A stretch of 47,443 nt of DNA from DAOUGC01 sp034429695. Its GTDB lineage: Bacteria; Chloroflexota; Anaerolineae; Anaerolineales; Anaerolineaceae. How positions within the stretch are numbered: position 1 is the first letter of the stretch; the number at the start of each line of letters is the position of its first letter. Position numbers and translations under genes: made by a program. The notes under the pieces were generated by a model. The model saw only the letters and a list, made by a program, of their open reading frames with translations. It did not search any database and had not been told where the DNA came from. The stretch covers positions 1 to 47,443 of the forward strand of contig DAOUGC010000019.1 of the NCBI GenBank assembly GCA_034429695.1. The letters are read 5' to 3'. Positions 1 through 8,240 of this stretch are shown one piece after another.

Positions 1-35
1 CCCGATTGTTCCTTTTCGACGCCAACCAGTATAGT
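1..35 (+). promoter_or_regulatory. Putative promoter of the heptose operon (truncated by window edge)
   Basis: A -35-like TTGTTC lies at 6-11 inside CCCGATTGTT, and TATAGT at 30-35 gives an 18-bp spacer. The same CCC-N-ATTGTT / TATAGT pair recurs at four or more places in the stress island (see 11059, 18718, 20217, 21180). The upstream inverted-repeat box those sites carry would lie outside the window. The nearest gene is the GT9 gene at 239. Confidence 0.5.
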
Positions 36-48
36 GGGGTTGGTTGTT

Positions 49-66
49 CCCCTGCCTGTGCAGGGG
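49..66 (+). other. Short leader hairpin
   Basis: CCCCTGC at 49-55 and GCAGGGG at 60-66 form a 7-bp stem with a 4-nt loop a few bases after the expected transcription start. No U tract follows, so it is a 5' leader structure rather than a terminator. Nothing else recognisable lies between here and 239 apart from a weak inverted repeat (CGGTTC 165-170 / GAACCG 187-192). Confidence 0.4.
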
Positions 67-238
67 ATAAATGACGTTATCACGGCTTGTTTAGATAACC
101 GCCTGGTGATCCTGTCCGAGTCATTGATGTTTGCCCGGTATGGTCCGGGTTATGATGCCACCTGCGGTTCGACTCTGTAAGGAGAAGAACCGGGGGTGAA
201 TCAGAAGCAGAAGCAAGAAGAAGCGGAGAATTTTATCG

Positions 239-1258
239 GTGAAATCAGCAGCTGTTGGCAGCCTGCAACCCCCCATCCGGCGCATTGCCGTGTTGCGTGC
301 CCTGCGTCTGGGTGATCTGCTGTGCGCTGTGCCTGCCTTGCGGGCGCTGCGCGGAGCTTTTCCGCATGCGCACATCACTCTGATCGCCTTGGACTGGGCA
401 AAAATGATGCTGGATCGCTTTCCGCATTATCTGGATGGCTTCATTGCTTTTCCGGGGCATCCCGGAATGCCAGAACAACCTGCAAGGGTGGAGGAGTTTC
501 CCCAATTTTTGCAGAGTGTGCAACGCTCTAAGTTTGACCTGTTGTTGCAAATGCAGGGCGGTGGGGCGATCAGCAACCCGCTGGTGGATTTGATGGGTGC
601 GAGACAGACGGCTGGTTTTTTCCAACCGGGGGGATACTGCCCCGATGGAAACCGCCATTTTCCCTATCCTGAGCAGGGACATGAGATCAACCGCTTGCTC
701 AGCCTGATTGAATATTTGGGCATCCCGACCGCAGGCGAAGAACTTGAGTTTCCGGTGTTCCAGCGGGATCTGGATGAAATTGCGCGCCTGGCGCGCGGCA
801 GCGGGCTGGAAGATGGCGAGTACGTGGTGCTGCATCCGGGAGCCAGCAACGAGGAAAAGCGCTGGCCGGTTGAGAAGTTTATCGTGCTGGCACAGGAATT
901 CAACCGGCGTGGGTTTCGGGTGGTGATCAGCGGGGTGGCATCAGAAGCGGCCCTGTGTGAGACCATCGCCGGAGGGGCAGGCAGCGGGGTGCTTACCCTG
1001 GCTGGCAGGACCGGGCTGGGTGGTCTGGCTGCGCTGCTGGAAGGAGCCCGTTTACTGGTTTGTAATGACACGGGTATCTCCCATCTGGCGGCGGCATTGC
1101 AAACACCGAGCGTGGTGCTGTTCAGCAAGACCGAGCCGGAGCGCTGGGCTCCGCTGGATGGGGAACTCCATCGCGTGATCTTCCCGGCAGGGCAGGCGGG
1201 TCCGGATGATGTGCTGGCAGCCGCCGAAATTGCCGTACAGGATGTGCTTTACAGATAA
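239..1258 (+). CDS. Glycosyltransferase family 9 (heptosyltransferase-like)
   Basis: The 339-residue protein has the GT9 two-domain layout: an N-terminal segment around residues 18-40 (LRLGDLLCAVPALRALR) typical of ADP-heptose:LPS heptosyltransferases, a middle LHPGASNEEKRWP motif near 199-211 and the C-terminal donor-site motif NDTGISHLAAAL at 276-287. It would transfer heptose, or a related sugar, from a nucleotide donor to a glycan at the cytoplasmic face. GTG is taken as start because a GCGGAG ribosome site lies about 12 bases upstream. It opens an operon that also encodes ADP-heptose synthesis, which supports heptose as donor. Acceptor unknown. A long antisense frame inside it is a shadow. 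Confidence 0.85.
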   Translation: MKSAAVGSLQPPIRRIAVLRALRLGDLLCAVPALRALRGAFPHAHITLIALDWAKMMLDRFPHYLDGFIAFPGHPGMPEQPARVEEFPQFLQSVQRSKFDLLLQMQGGGAISNPLVDLMGARQTAGFFQPGGYCPDGNRHFPYPEQGHEINRLLSLIEYLGIPTAGEELEFPVFQRDLDEIARLARGSGLEDGEYVVLHPGASNEEKRWPVEKFIVLAQEFNRRGFRVVISGVASEAALCETIAGGAGSGVLTLAGRTGLGGLAALLEGARLLVCNDTGISHLAAALQTPSVVLFSKTEPERWAPLDGELHRVIFPAGQAGPDDVLAAAEIAVQDVLYR

Positions 1259-1277
1259 AAATTTTTTTTGAGGCTTT

Positions 1278-2285
1278 ATGGATAACATTTACCGGTATGA
1301 CAACTCCGCGCGCAAGCGTGTATTGACATGGCATGTGCACGGCTCTTACCTTTACTATCTTTCACAGGTTCCAGTGGACCTGTACGTTCCAGTCAAACCG
1401 GGCCGCCCGGAAGGGTACGGCGGGCGGGGGGGAACCTACCCGTGGCCTGACAACCTGATCGAAGTACCGGCTGAGGATGTTAAAAACCTCGACCTGGATA
1501 TCATTCTCTACCAGTCACGTAAAAACTATCTCGAGGATCAGTACGAAATCCTGAGCGAAGCGCAGCGCCGGTTGCCGCGCATGTACCTGGAACACGACCC
1601 TCCGCGCCAGTCGCCAACCGATACGCGCCATTTTGTGGATGACCCCGCGGTGACGCTGGTGCACGTGACCCATTTTAACCGCCTGATGTGGGACAACGGC
1701 GACAACCCCGCCCTGGTGATCGATCACGGCGTCATGGTTCCGGAGGATGCTGCCTACAAGGGCGATTTGCCGCGCGGTATTGTGGTGGTGAATGACCTGG
1801 CAAAACGCGGGCGCCGTCTGGGGCTGGATGTGTGGGAGCAGGTGCGCAAGGAAGTTCCGCTGGACCTGGTGGGCATCGCTGCAGACGACCTCGGCGGGCT
1901 GCCGTCGGTGGATCATCAGCGCCTTCCTTATCTGATGGCGCGTTACCGTTTTTTCTTTAATCCCATACGCTACACCAGTCTGGGGTTGGCGATCTGCGAA
2001 GCCATGATGGTGGGCATGCCGATCATCGGGCTGGCCACCACCGAACTTTCAACCGTGGTGGAAAACGGCGTATCCGGTTACATTGACACCGATGTTGACG
2101 CCCTGATTGCCCGCATGAAAACCCTGATGGTGGAACCGTCAGAAGCGGTTAAACTCAGCCGCGGGGCGCGCCGGTATGCCAAAAAACGTTTCAGCATCAC
2201 CCGTTTTTCAGACGACTGGTGCAAGGCTTTTGACCTGGTGGTGGAACGGGCCACTTCAGGAGCCACAGGAATGGGGGTCGCATGA
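1278..2285 (+). CDS. Glycosyltransferase, GT4/GT1-like
   Basis: This 335-residue protein ends in a GT-B C-terminal half: NPIRYTSLGLAICEAMMVG matches the acidic EX7E-type donor region, followed by a Gly-rich turn (ENGVSGYIDTD) and the usual C-terminal helix. The N-terminal half (DIILYQSRKNYLEDQYEIL) is less conserved, so the donor cannot be named. No signal peptide or membrane segment is visible, so the enzyme is probably cytosolic or peripheral. It sits 19 bases after the GT9 gene and its stop overlaps the start of the next gene by four bases, indicating translational coupling and a shared role in glycan assembly. Confidence 0.75.
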   Translation: MDNIYRYDNSARKRVLTWHVHGSYLYYLSQVPVDLYVPVKPGRPEGYGGRGGTYPWPDNLIEVPAEDVKNLDLDIILYQSRKNYLEDQYEILSEAQRRLPRMYLEHDPPRQSPTDTRHFVDDPAVTLVHVTHFNRLMWDNGDNPALVIDHGVMVPEDAAYKGDLPRGIVVVNDLAKRGRRLGLDVWEQVRKEVPLDLVGIAADDLGGLPSVDHQRLPYLMARYRFFFNPIRYTSLGLAICEAMMVGMPIIGLATTELSTVVENGVSGYIDTDVDALIARMKTLMVEPSEAVKLSRGARRYAKKRFSITRFSDDWCKAFDLVVERATSGATGMGVA

Positions 2286-4237
2286 AACGCATCGCCATGA
2301 TCAGCGAGCATGCCTCGCCTGTGGCTGCGTTGGGCGGCGTCAATGACGGCGGACAGAATGTGTATGTGGGACAGGTGGCGCGTCACCTGCAGGGCATGGG
2401 ATATGGTGTGGATATTTTCACCCGGCGGGATGACCCGCAATTGCCGACGGTGATGGAATGGCTGGACGGCGTGCGCATCATCCATGTGGATGCAGGCCCT
2501 CCCGCGCACATCCCCAAAGAAGATCTGTTTCCTTTCATGGATCAGTTTGCGCGTTGGATGATGCGTTTCATCCGGCAACAGGGTCATGCGTACCGTCTGG
2601 TGCACGCCAATTTTTGGATGTCCGGCCATGTTGCCATTCAACTGAAACGCCACATGGGGCTGCCCTTTGTGGTCACTTTTCACGCGCTGGGCAGGGTGCG
2701 CCGTCAATATCAGGGGGAGGAGGACCGCTTCCCGGATGAGCGCTTTGCGGTTGAAGAGCAGATCATTGCTGAAGCCGCCCGGGTGATAGCCGAGTGCCCG
2801 CAGGATGTGGAAGATCTGAGCAGTTTGTACAACGCACCACCGGAAAAACTGGAGATCATTCCGTGTGGGTACGACCCGGCTGAGATGTGGCCGGTGGACA
2901 AACTGGAAGCGCGCCGCTACCTGGGGTTGCCGCGTGATGAAGCGATTGTGCTGCAACTGGGGCGCATGGTGCCGCGCAAGGGGATTGACAATGTCATTCG
3001 CGCGGTGGGGCGGTTGAACCACATTCACAAATTACCGGCCTGGCTGGTGATTGTGGGCGGGGAGGAAGAAGTGCCCGTGCACGAGGCGCGCAGTGAATTG
3101 GAACGATTGGCGCGCATTGCCAGGCGCGAGAAGATCCTCGAACGGGTGATCTTTGCCGGCCAGAAGGCACGCATGGAACTGAAATACTTCTACAGCGCCG
3201 CCGACGTTTTTGTCTCCACGCCGTGGTACGAGCCTTTCGGCATTACCCCGCTGGAGGCCATGGCGTGTGGAACCCCGGTGGTGGGGTCTGATGTGGGCGG
3301 GATTAAGTACACCGTGGCTGATGGGGAAACCGGCCGGCTGGTGCCCCCCAACCAGCCCGACCGGCTGGCAGCAATCCTGGCTGAGCTGCTTTCGTCGCCT
3401 GGGACGATTCAACAATACGGGCGGAATTCCATTCAACGCGTACGCGAGCATTTTACATGGAACCAGGTGGCCCGTTCGATTGCCCGCCTGTATCAACAGA
3501 CACTGAACGGGGTGACAGGAGCGCAGCCTGAGGTGGCGGCCAGCATGCGAATGCTGGAACAACGCTTTGAGGATGCCCTTCAGGTGTTTCAACAAACCCG
3601 CGAAACCCTGATCCCTGAGATGGTGAGGGCATCTGAAATCCTGCTGGATTGCCTGCAATCGGGCGGGCGGGTGCTGGTGTGTGGCAACGGCGGCAGTGCT
3701 GCTGACGCCCAGCACTTCGCCGCCGAACTGGTTGGCCGCTTTGTCCATGATGGACGCGCCGCCCTGCCGGTGATTGCACTCAGCGCTGACAGCGCCATTT
3801 TAACCGCCTGGGCCAATGACTATTCATTTGACGAGGTTTTTTCCCGCCAGGTGGAAGCATACGGCAAAGCCGGTGATGTGCTGCTGGCAATCAGCACCAG
3901 TGGCAACTCAGTAAATGTATTGCGGGCTGTGAACACTGCCCAGCAAAAGGGCATGGAAATAATTGTTTTGAGCGGGGGAACGGGGGGAAGGCTGGCAAAC
4001 CGATTTATCGGAGCCAACCTGCTTGTTCCTTCCACCATCACCGCACGCATTCAGGAAGCGCATATCTTCTTGCTCCACATGTTGTCTGAACTGGTGGAGG
4101 AAGATTATGTGCGCGTGAATACAAGTGGTGGAGATGTTTCATCTGATATTGTGGCAGGCAGTGACGGCGTTTCCCGTTCAGGCAGCGAATTGACCAGCCT
4201 GTCACTTGAGACCATTGATGAGGAAGGGAAAGCATGA
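2282..4237 (+). CDS. Bifunctional GT4 glycosyltransferase - GmhA (SIS) fusion
   Basis: The 651-residue protein joins two enzymes. Residues about 1-415 form a GT4 glycosyltransferase: an N-terminal GGQNVYVGQVARHL segment as in sucrose-phosphate-synthase-like GT4 enzymes, and the C-terminal donor motif EPFGITPLEAMACGTPVVGS. Residues about 425-625 form a SIS domain closely resembling sedoheptulose-7-phosphate isomerase GmhA: VCGNGGSAADAQHFAAELVG, LLAISTSGNSVNVLRA and the late RIQEAHIFLLH helix. GmhA converts sedoheptulose 7-phosphate to D-glycero-D-manno-heptose 7-phosphate, the first committed step to ADP-heptose; it is normally a separate protein of about 190 residues. A tail of about 25 Ser/Gly-rich residues follows. 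The frame runs continuously through the junction. The fusion ties precursor synthesis to a transferase. Confidence 0.85.
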   Translation: MKRIAMISEHASPVAALGGVNDGGQNVYVGQVARHLQGMGYGVDIFTRRDDPQLPTVMEWLDGVRIIHVDAGPPAHIPKEDLFPFMDQFARWMMRFIRQQGHAYRLVHANFWMSGHVAIQLKRHMGLPFVVTFHALGRVRRQYQGEEDRFPDERFAVEEQIIAEAARVIAECPQDVEDLSSLYNAPPEKLEIIPCGYDPAEMWPVDKLEARRYLGLPRDEAIVLQLGRMVPRKGIDNVIRAVGRLNHIHKLPAWLVIVGGEEEVPVHEARSELERLARIARREKILERVIFAGQKARMELKYFYSAADVFVSTPWYEPFGITPLEAMACGTPVVGSDVGGIKYTVADGETGRLVPPNQPDRLAAILAELLSSPGTIQQYGRNSIQRVREHFTWNQVARSIARLYQQTLNGVTGAQPEVAASMRMLEQRFEDALQVFQQTRETLIPEMVRASEILLDCLQSGGRVLVCGNGGSAADAQHFAAELVGRFVHDGRAALPVIALSADSAILTAWANDYSFDEVFSRQVEAYGKAGDVLLAISTSGNSVNVLRAVNTAQQKGMEIIVLSGGTGGRLANRFIGANLLVPSTITARIQEAHIFLLHMLSELVEEDYVRVNTSGGDVSSDIVAGSDGVSRSGSELTSLSLETIDEEGKA

Positions 4238-4959
4238 ACACAATTAACGGAAAAATTGCACTGGTAACCGGTGGCGCCAGAGGACTGGGGGAAGCCATCT
4301 GCAGGGAACTTTCGGGGGGCGGTGCTGTTGTGGCAGTGGCTGATATGCGCCAGGACCTGATGGAATCGGTGTGCAAGGATTTGCAGGCAGGTGGGGGCGA
4401 AGCCCTGCCGGTGATGGTGGATCTGACCGATGAATGTCAGATCGAACGCGCCATTGAACAGGTGGTGGCACGTTATGGGCGGCTGGATGTGCTGATCAAC
4501 AACGCGGCGGTGGACAAGACCGATGCGGTGGAACAATTGAGCGTGGAGGATTGGGACTGGGTGATGGGCGTCAATCTGCGTGCGCCATTTCTGACCATGA
4601 AATATGCCTTTCCGGTGATGAAACGCCAGGGGGGCGGCAATATTGTCAATATTGCCTCAACCGCCAGCCGCAGGGCATGGGCAAATGCCTCGCTGTACCA
4701 CGCCAGCAAATGGGGTTTGCTGGGTCTCAGTCACGCCATGCATGTGGAGGGCCGCCCGCACGGCATCAAGGTTACCGCAGTATTGTCAGGCGGCATGCGC
4801 ACACCCTTCCTGCTGGACCGTTTCCCGGATATTGACGTGAACAACCTTCAGGACCCGGCCAATGTGGCCAGTACGGTGCATTTCGTGCTCACCCAGCCGG
4901 ATGAGACGGTGATCCCTGAGATCATGGTATTACCGATGCGTGAAACTTCGTGGCCGTAG
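4234..4959 (+). CDS. Short-chain dehydrogenase/reductase (classical SDR)
   Basis: At 241 residues with TGGARGLG near residue 11 (cofactor binding), NNAAVD and a S...YHASK catalytic set, this is a classical SDR. It overlaps the GT4-GmhA gene by four bases and precedes gmhB by a few bases, so it is embedded in the heptose pathway. The expected missing enzyme here would be the ADP-heptose 6-epimerase HldD, but that is an extended SDR of about 310 residues with a different C-terminal substrate domain. This protein is too short and is better read as an oxidoreductase that may modify the sugar. The specific reaction is unknown. Confidence 0.8.
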   Translation: MNTINGKIALVTGGARGLGEAICRELSGGGAVVAVADMRQDLMESVCKDLQAGGGEALPVMVDLTDECQIERAIEQVVARYGRLDVLINNAAVDKTDAVEQLSVEDWDWVMGVNLRAPFLTMKYAFPVMKRQGGGNIVNIASTASRRAWANASLYHASKWGLLGLSHAMHVEGRPHGIKVTAVLSGGMRTPFLLDRFPDIDVNNLQDPANVASTVHFVLTQPDETVIPEIMVLPMRETSWP

Positions 4960-4966
4960 GAGAATG

Positions 4967-5572
4967 ATGGCAGACAGGGCGATTTTTCTCGACAAGGACG
5001 GTACCCTGATTAACAACGTGCCATACAATGTTGACCCGGCATTGATTGAACTGGCTCCCGGTGTGATCAAGGGTTTGCCGGGCCTTCGGCGAGCCGGTTA
5101 CCGCCTGGTGTTGATCACCAATCAATCGGGGGTGGCGCGCGGTTATTTTCAGGAAGCCGATCTTCGGACTTTGTTTGCCGGCCTGAATGACCATCTGTAC
5201 CGGCAAAGCAGGGTGCGCCTGGACGGGTTTTACTTTTGCCCGCATCATGTGGACGGCACGGTGAAGTGCTACAGGGTGGCATGCAACTGCCGAAAACCCG
5301 CACCGGGTTTATTGTTGCAGGCTGCCCGGGAAATGAATATTGACCTGAAGGATTCCTGGTTTATTGGTGACATTCTGGATGATGTGGAAGCCGGACATCG
5401 CGCAGGGGTGCAAACGGTGTTGATTGCCAACGGCAATGAAACCCGCTGGAAGGGCGGTCTGCAGCGTACACCCGATTACCTAGTGCATGACTTTGAAGAA
5501 GCTGCTCGCGTCATCCTCACAAATGACCGCAAGGATGAAAGACCCACATGGGCTTTCTCAACGAAAGATTAA
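4967..5572 (+). CDS. gmhB: D-glycero-beta-D-manno-heptose 1,7-bisphosphate 7-phosphatase
   Basis: The 201-residue HAD phosphatase has its DKDGT nucleophile motif at residues 9-13 and the GmhB-type zinc site (CPHH followed by CNCRKPAPG). It also has the GDILDDVEAG late acidic motif. GmhB removes the 7-phosphate from heptose 1,7-bisphosphate made by HldE. ATG 4967 is preferred because AGGAG at 4958-4962 sits just upstream; ATG 4964 is possible. The previous gene stops at 4959, and the gene lies between SDR and hldE, in keeping with the pathway. The histidinol-phosphatase branch of the same family is an alternative excluded mainly by context. Confidence 0.88.
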   Translation: MADRAIFLDKDGTLINNVPYNVDPALIELAPGVIKGLPGLRRAGYRLVLITNQSGVARGYFQEADLRTLFAGLNDHLYRQSRVRLDGFYFCPHHVDGTVKCYRVACNCRKPAPGLLLQAAREMNIDLKDSWFIGDILDDVEAGHRAGVQTVLIANGNETRWKGGLQRTPDYLVHDFEEAARVILTNDRKDERPTWAFSTKD

Positions 5573-5576
5573 TGGT

Positions 5577-7088
5577 ATGGAAAATCAATTGTTCGAGGTG
5601 CTCAATTTATTCCCCGACATCAAAGTGCTGGTGGTTGGGGAGGGTATCCTGGATTCTTATCTCAAGGGGACCTACGATCATCTGTCTTCCGAAGCGCCTG
5701 TGCCGGTGATTGAACTGAACGAGCGCGAGGATGTGCCCGGTGGAGCCGCAAACACAGCGATCAATGTGCAAAGCCTGGGCGGCAGGGCGTATTTTCTCAC
5801 CATTATGGGCGATGATCGTGAGGGCATGTTGCTGCATGATGCACTTTCACGCATGGGGGTGAACACCGATGGCATATTGCATCAGGGAGGGCGGCAAACC
5901 CTGGCAAAACACCGCCTGCTGGCCGACTCGCAAATGATGGCGCGTTTTGATCAGGGTTCGGTGTCATCCATTAATCGCCAGGGTGAGCGCGCCTTGATCG
6001 CAAGGCTGGAACAAATATATGAGGATATGGATGCCGTCATCCTGTCGGATTATGACTACGGCATCTTCACCCCGCGCGTTGTGCAGGCATTGGCTGAACT
6101 GCAAAGGCAGAGCCCGCGCGTGATGGTGGCCGATTCAAAACAACTCCTGCGTTTCAGCCAGTTGAACATCACCGCTGTAAAGCCCAATTATCGTCAGGCC
6201 ATCGACCTGCTTGGGTTGCCCCGTGAGAAGGATCTGGCCGCCAGGGTGGATCAGATGTGCGCTCACGCCGGGCGGATTTTGGAGCAGGTCAACACGCAGA
6301 TCGCGGCTGTGACGATTGATCGCGACGGCGCGTTGTTGTTCGAGCGCGAGCAACCGGTATACCGCACCTATGCCCGTCCGGTGTCCTATTCGTCCACCGC
6401 GGGCGCCGGCGACACATACGTTGCCGGGTTGACCCTGGCGCTGGCTGCCGGGGCGCAAACACCGGCGGCCGGTGAGATCGCCTCGGCCGCGGCGGCTGTG
6501 GTGGTGCAAAAGCCCGGAACCTCAACCTGTTATCGTGAAGAACTGACCGATTACTTCTCAGGTGATGACCGTATTCTCACCGAGCCGTTTTTGGTGGCGG
6601 CGCGGGTGGCGGCACACCGCAGGCAGGGCAAGCGCATTGTGTTCACCAATGGATGTTTTGACATCCTGCACAGCGGCCATATCAGTTATCTCAACATGGC
6701 AAAATCGCACGGTGATGTGCTGATCGTGGGGTTGAACTCAGATGAAAGTGTACGAAGGCTGAAAGGTCCTGACCGGCCGATCAATTCACTGGAGGAACGC
6801 GCCCAGGTGTTGAGCGCGCTCAGTTCGGTGGATCACATCATTCCGTTCTATGCCGATACGCCCATTGAGCTGATCCGCATGATCGCGCCTGACGTATTTG
6901 TCAAAGGCGGCGATTACACGCGTGAGACGTTGCCGGAGGCAGCCGTGGTGGAAGAACTGGGCGGTGTGGTGGAGATTTTGCCCTACCTCAAAGACCGTTC
7001 CACCACGGGGGTGATTGAAAAGATCCGCAGGCAGTTTTTGCACCAGACCGCAGCGCAGGAAAGTGGAATGGAAGGCGATCATGCATAA
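5577..7088 (+). CDS. hldE: Bifunctional heptose-7-phosphate kinase / heptose-1-phosphate adenylyltransferase HldE
   Basis: The N-terminal ribokinase-type domain shows GGAANTAINVQSLGG and the catalytic STAGAGDTYVAG (Asp about 279). The C-terminal nucleotidyltransferase domain shows TNGCFDILHSGH near residues 357-368. Together they phosphorylate heptose 7-phosphate at C1 and, after GmhB action, adenylylate it to ADP-D-glycero-beta-D-manno-heptose. At about 503 residues it matches the two-domain family. ATG 5577 lies five bases after the gmhB stop; longer in-frame starts (5487, 5535) overlap gmhB and add a non-homologous N-terminus. It overlaps the following heptosyltransferase by eight bases. 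Confidence 0.92.
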   Translation: MENQLFEVLNLFPDIKVLVVGEGILDSYLKGTYDHLSSEAPVPVIELNEREDVPGGAANTAINVQSLGGRAYFLTIMGDDREGMLLHDALSRMGVNTDGILHQGGRQTLAKHRLLADSQMMARFDQGSVSSINRQGERALIARLEQIYEDMDAVILSDYDYGIFTPRVVQALAELQRQSPRVMVADSKQLLRFSQLNITAVKPNYRQAIDLLGLPREKDLAARVDQMCAHAGRILEQVNTQIAAVTIDRDGALLFEREQPVYRTYARPVSYSSTAGAGDTYVAGLTLALAAGAQTPAAGEIASAAAAVVVQKPGTSTCYREELTDYFSGDDRILTEPFLVAARVAAHRRQGKRIVFTNGCFDILHSGHISYLNMAKSHGDVLIVGLNSDESVRRLKGPDRPINSLEERAQVLSALSSVDHIIPFYADTPIELIRMIAPDVFVKGGDYTRETLPEAAVVEELGGVVEILPYLKDRSTTGVIEKIRRQFLHQTAAQESGMEGDHA

Positions 7089-8222
7089 GGAAAACGCCTG
7101 GTCAGGAGCGCGCAACCTGCTGCTGGTGCGCATGGACACGCTGGGAGACATACTGATGACCTCCCCGGCCATCCGCGCGGTGCGGGAAAACCTGCCCGCC
7201 AGCCGCCTGACCCTGCTGACTTCATCGGGTGGCGGGCAGGCAGCCGCCTTGCTGCCTGAACTGGACCGGGTGATGGTGCATGACCCGCCGTGGATGAAAG
7301 CCACCCCGCAGCGGAACGATGGAACCGTGGACCGGCGGTTTATTCGCCATCTGCGCCCATGGGTTTCGACGCGGCCATCATTTTTACCGTTTTTTCTCAA
7401 AGTCCGTTACCGGCAGCCATGCTGTGCCAGTTGGCGGATATTCCCCTGCGCCTGGCGCATTGCCGTGAAAACCCATATCAGTTGCTTACCCACTGGGTAC
7501 AGGAAACCGACGAGGTGAATCACATGCGGCATGAGGTGCAGCGCCAGCTTGATCTGGTGGCCACGGTGGGGTTCACCACGCCTGACCCCTCCATGCGCGT
7601 ACCGGTGGATCCACGGATGGTGTATGACGTGGAACAACGCCTGACCAATCTGGGGTTGGATCGTTCCCGACCGTGGATGGTGGTGCATCCTGGCGCGTCA
7701 GCACCTTCGCGGCGCTGGCATCCGCAGGGATTCGCCGCTGCTGCTGCCCGGTTGACTTCCGAGGATGAGATGCAGATCGTATTCACCGGCAGCGTGGCTG
7801 AAATTGATCTGGTGGAGGGAATCCGCTCGCACATGGTGGAGCCTGGTTTTTCACTCGCCGGGCAGTTGAATCTGGAAGAATTGGCAGCGTTGTTATGGAT
7901 GACACCCGTGATCCTGACCAACAACACTGGTCCGGCGCACCTGGCTGCTGCAGTGGGCACACCGGTGGTTGACCTGTACGCGCTTACCAACCCCCAACAC
8001 ACTCCGTGGATGGTCCCAAACCAGGTGTTGTTTCATGACGTGCCCTGCCGCAACTGCTTCAAAAGCGTTTGCCCCTTGGGGCATCACAATTGTTTGCGCC
8101 TGGTCAGCGTGGATGAGGTGGTGGCTGCTGTGCGCAGCCTGTACCGGTACGAATGGTTGATGGATGAGGATGGCCCTGGCAAGTGCGCCCACTCCAATGA
8201 AAGTCTGCTCGCCGGGGATTAA
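7081..8222 (+). pseudogene. Heptosyltransferase (GT9) interrupted by a frameshift
   Basis: Two frames make one protein. From ATG 7081 the first reads a GT9 N-terminus (LLLVRMDTLGDILMTSPAIRA) up to FIRHLRPW near 7362; it then loses homology and stops at 7518. The continuation MGFDAAIIFTVFSQSPLPAA... is in the -1 frame from about 7359 to 8222 and carries HPGASAPSRRW and NNTGPAHLAAAVGTP, the donor site. Joining them across CGCCCATGGG at 7354-7363 restores a normal full-length GT9 of about 380 residues, consistent with one missing base. This may be a real mutation or an assembly error; no slippery heptamer is obvious. The gene overlaps hldE by eight bases and sits 18 bases before the carbamoyltransferase. 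Confidence 0.75.
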
Positions 8223-8240
8223 CGTTATCTGGAGGGATGC

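Noticed and set aside
45..72. Sequence resembling a type I-E CRISPR repeat (GTTCCCCTGC...GCAGGGGATAA)
   Set aside because: Only one copy is present, with no spacer pattern and no cas gene; it is better read as a leader hairpin.
2078..3028. Antisense frame of 316 codons
   Set aside because: It lies inside two well-supported glycosyltransferase genes, has a His/Gln/Arg-rich composition typical of reverse-strand shadows and no motif.
4234..4959. ADP-heptose epimerase HldD
   Set aside because: The protein is a 241-residue classical SDR and lacks the length and substrate domain of extended SDRs.
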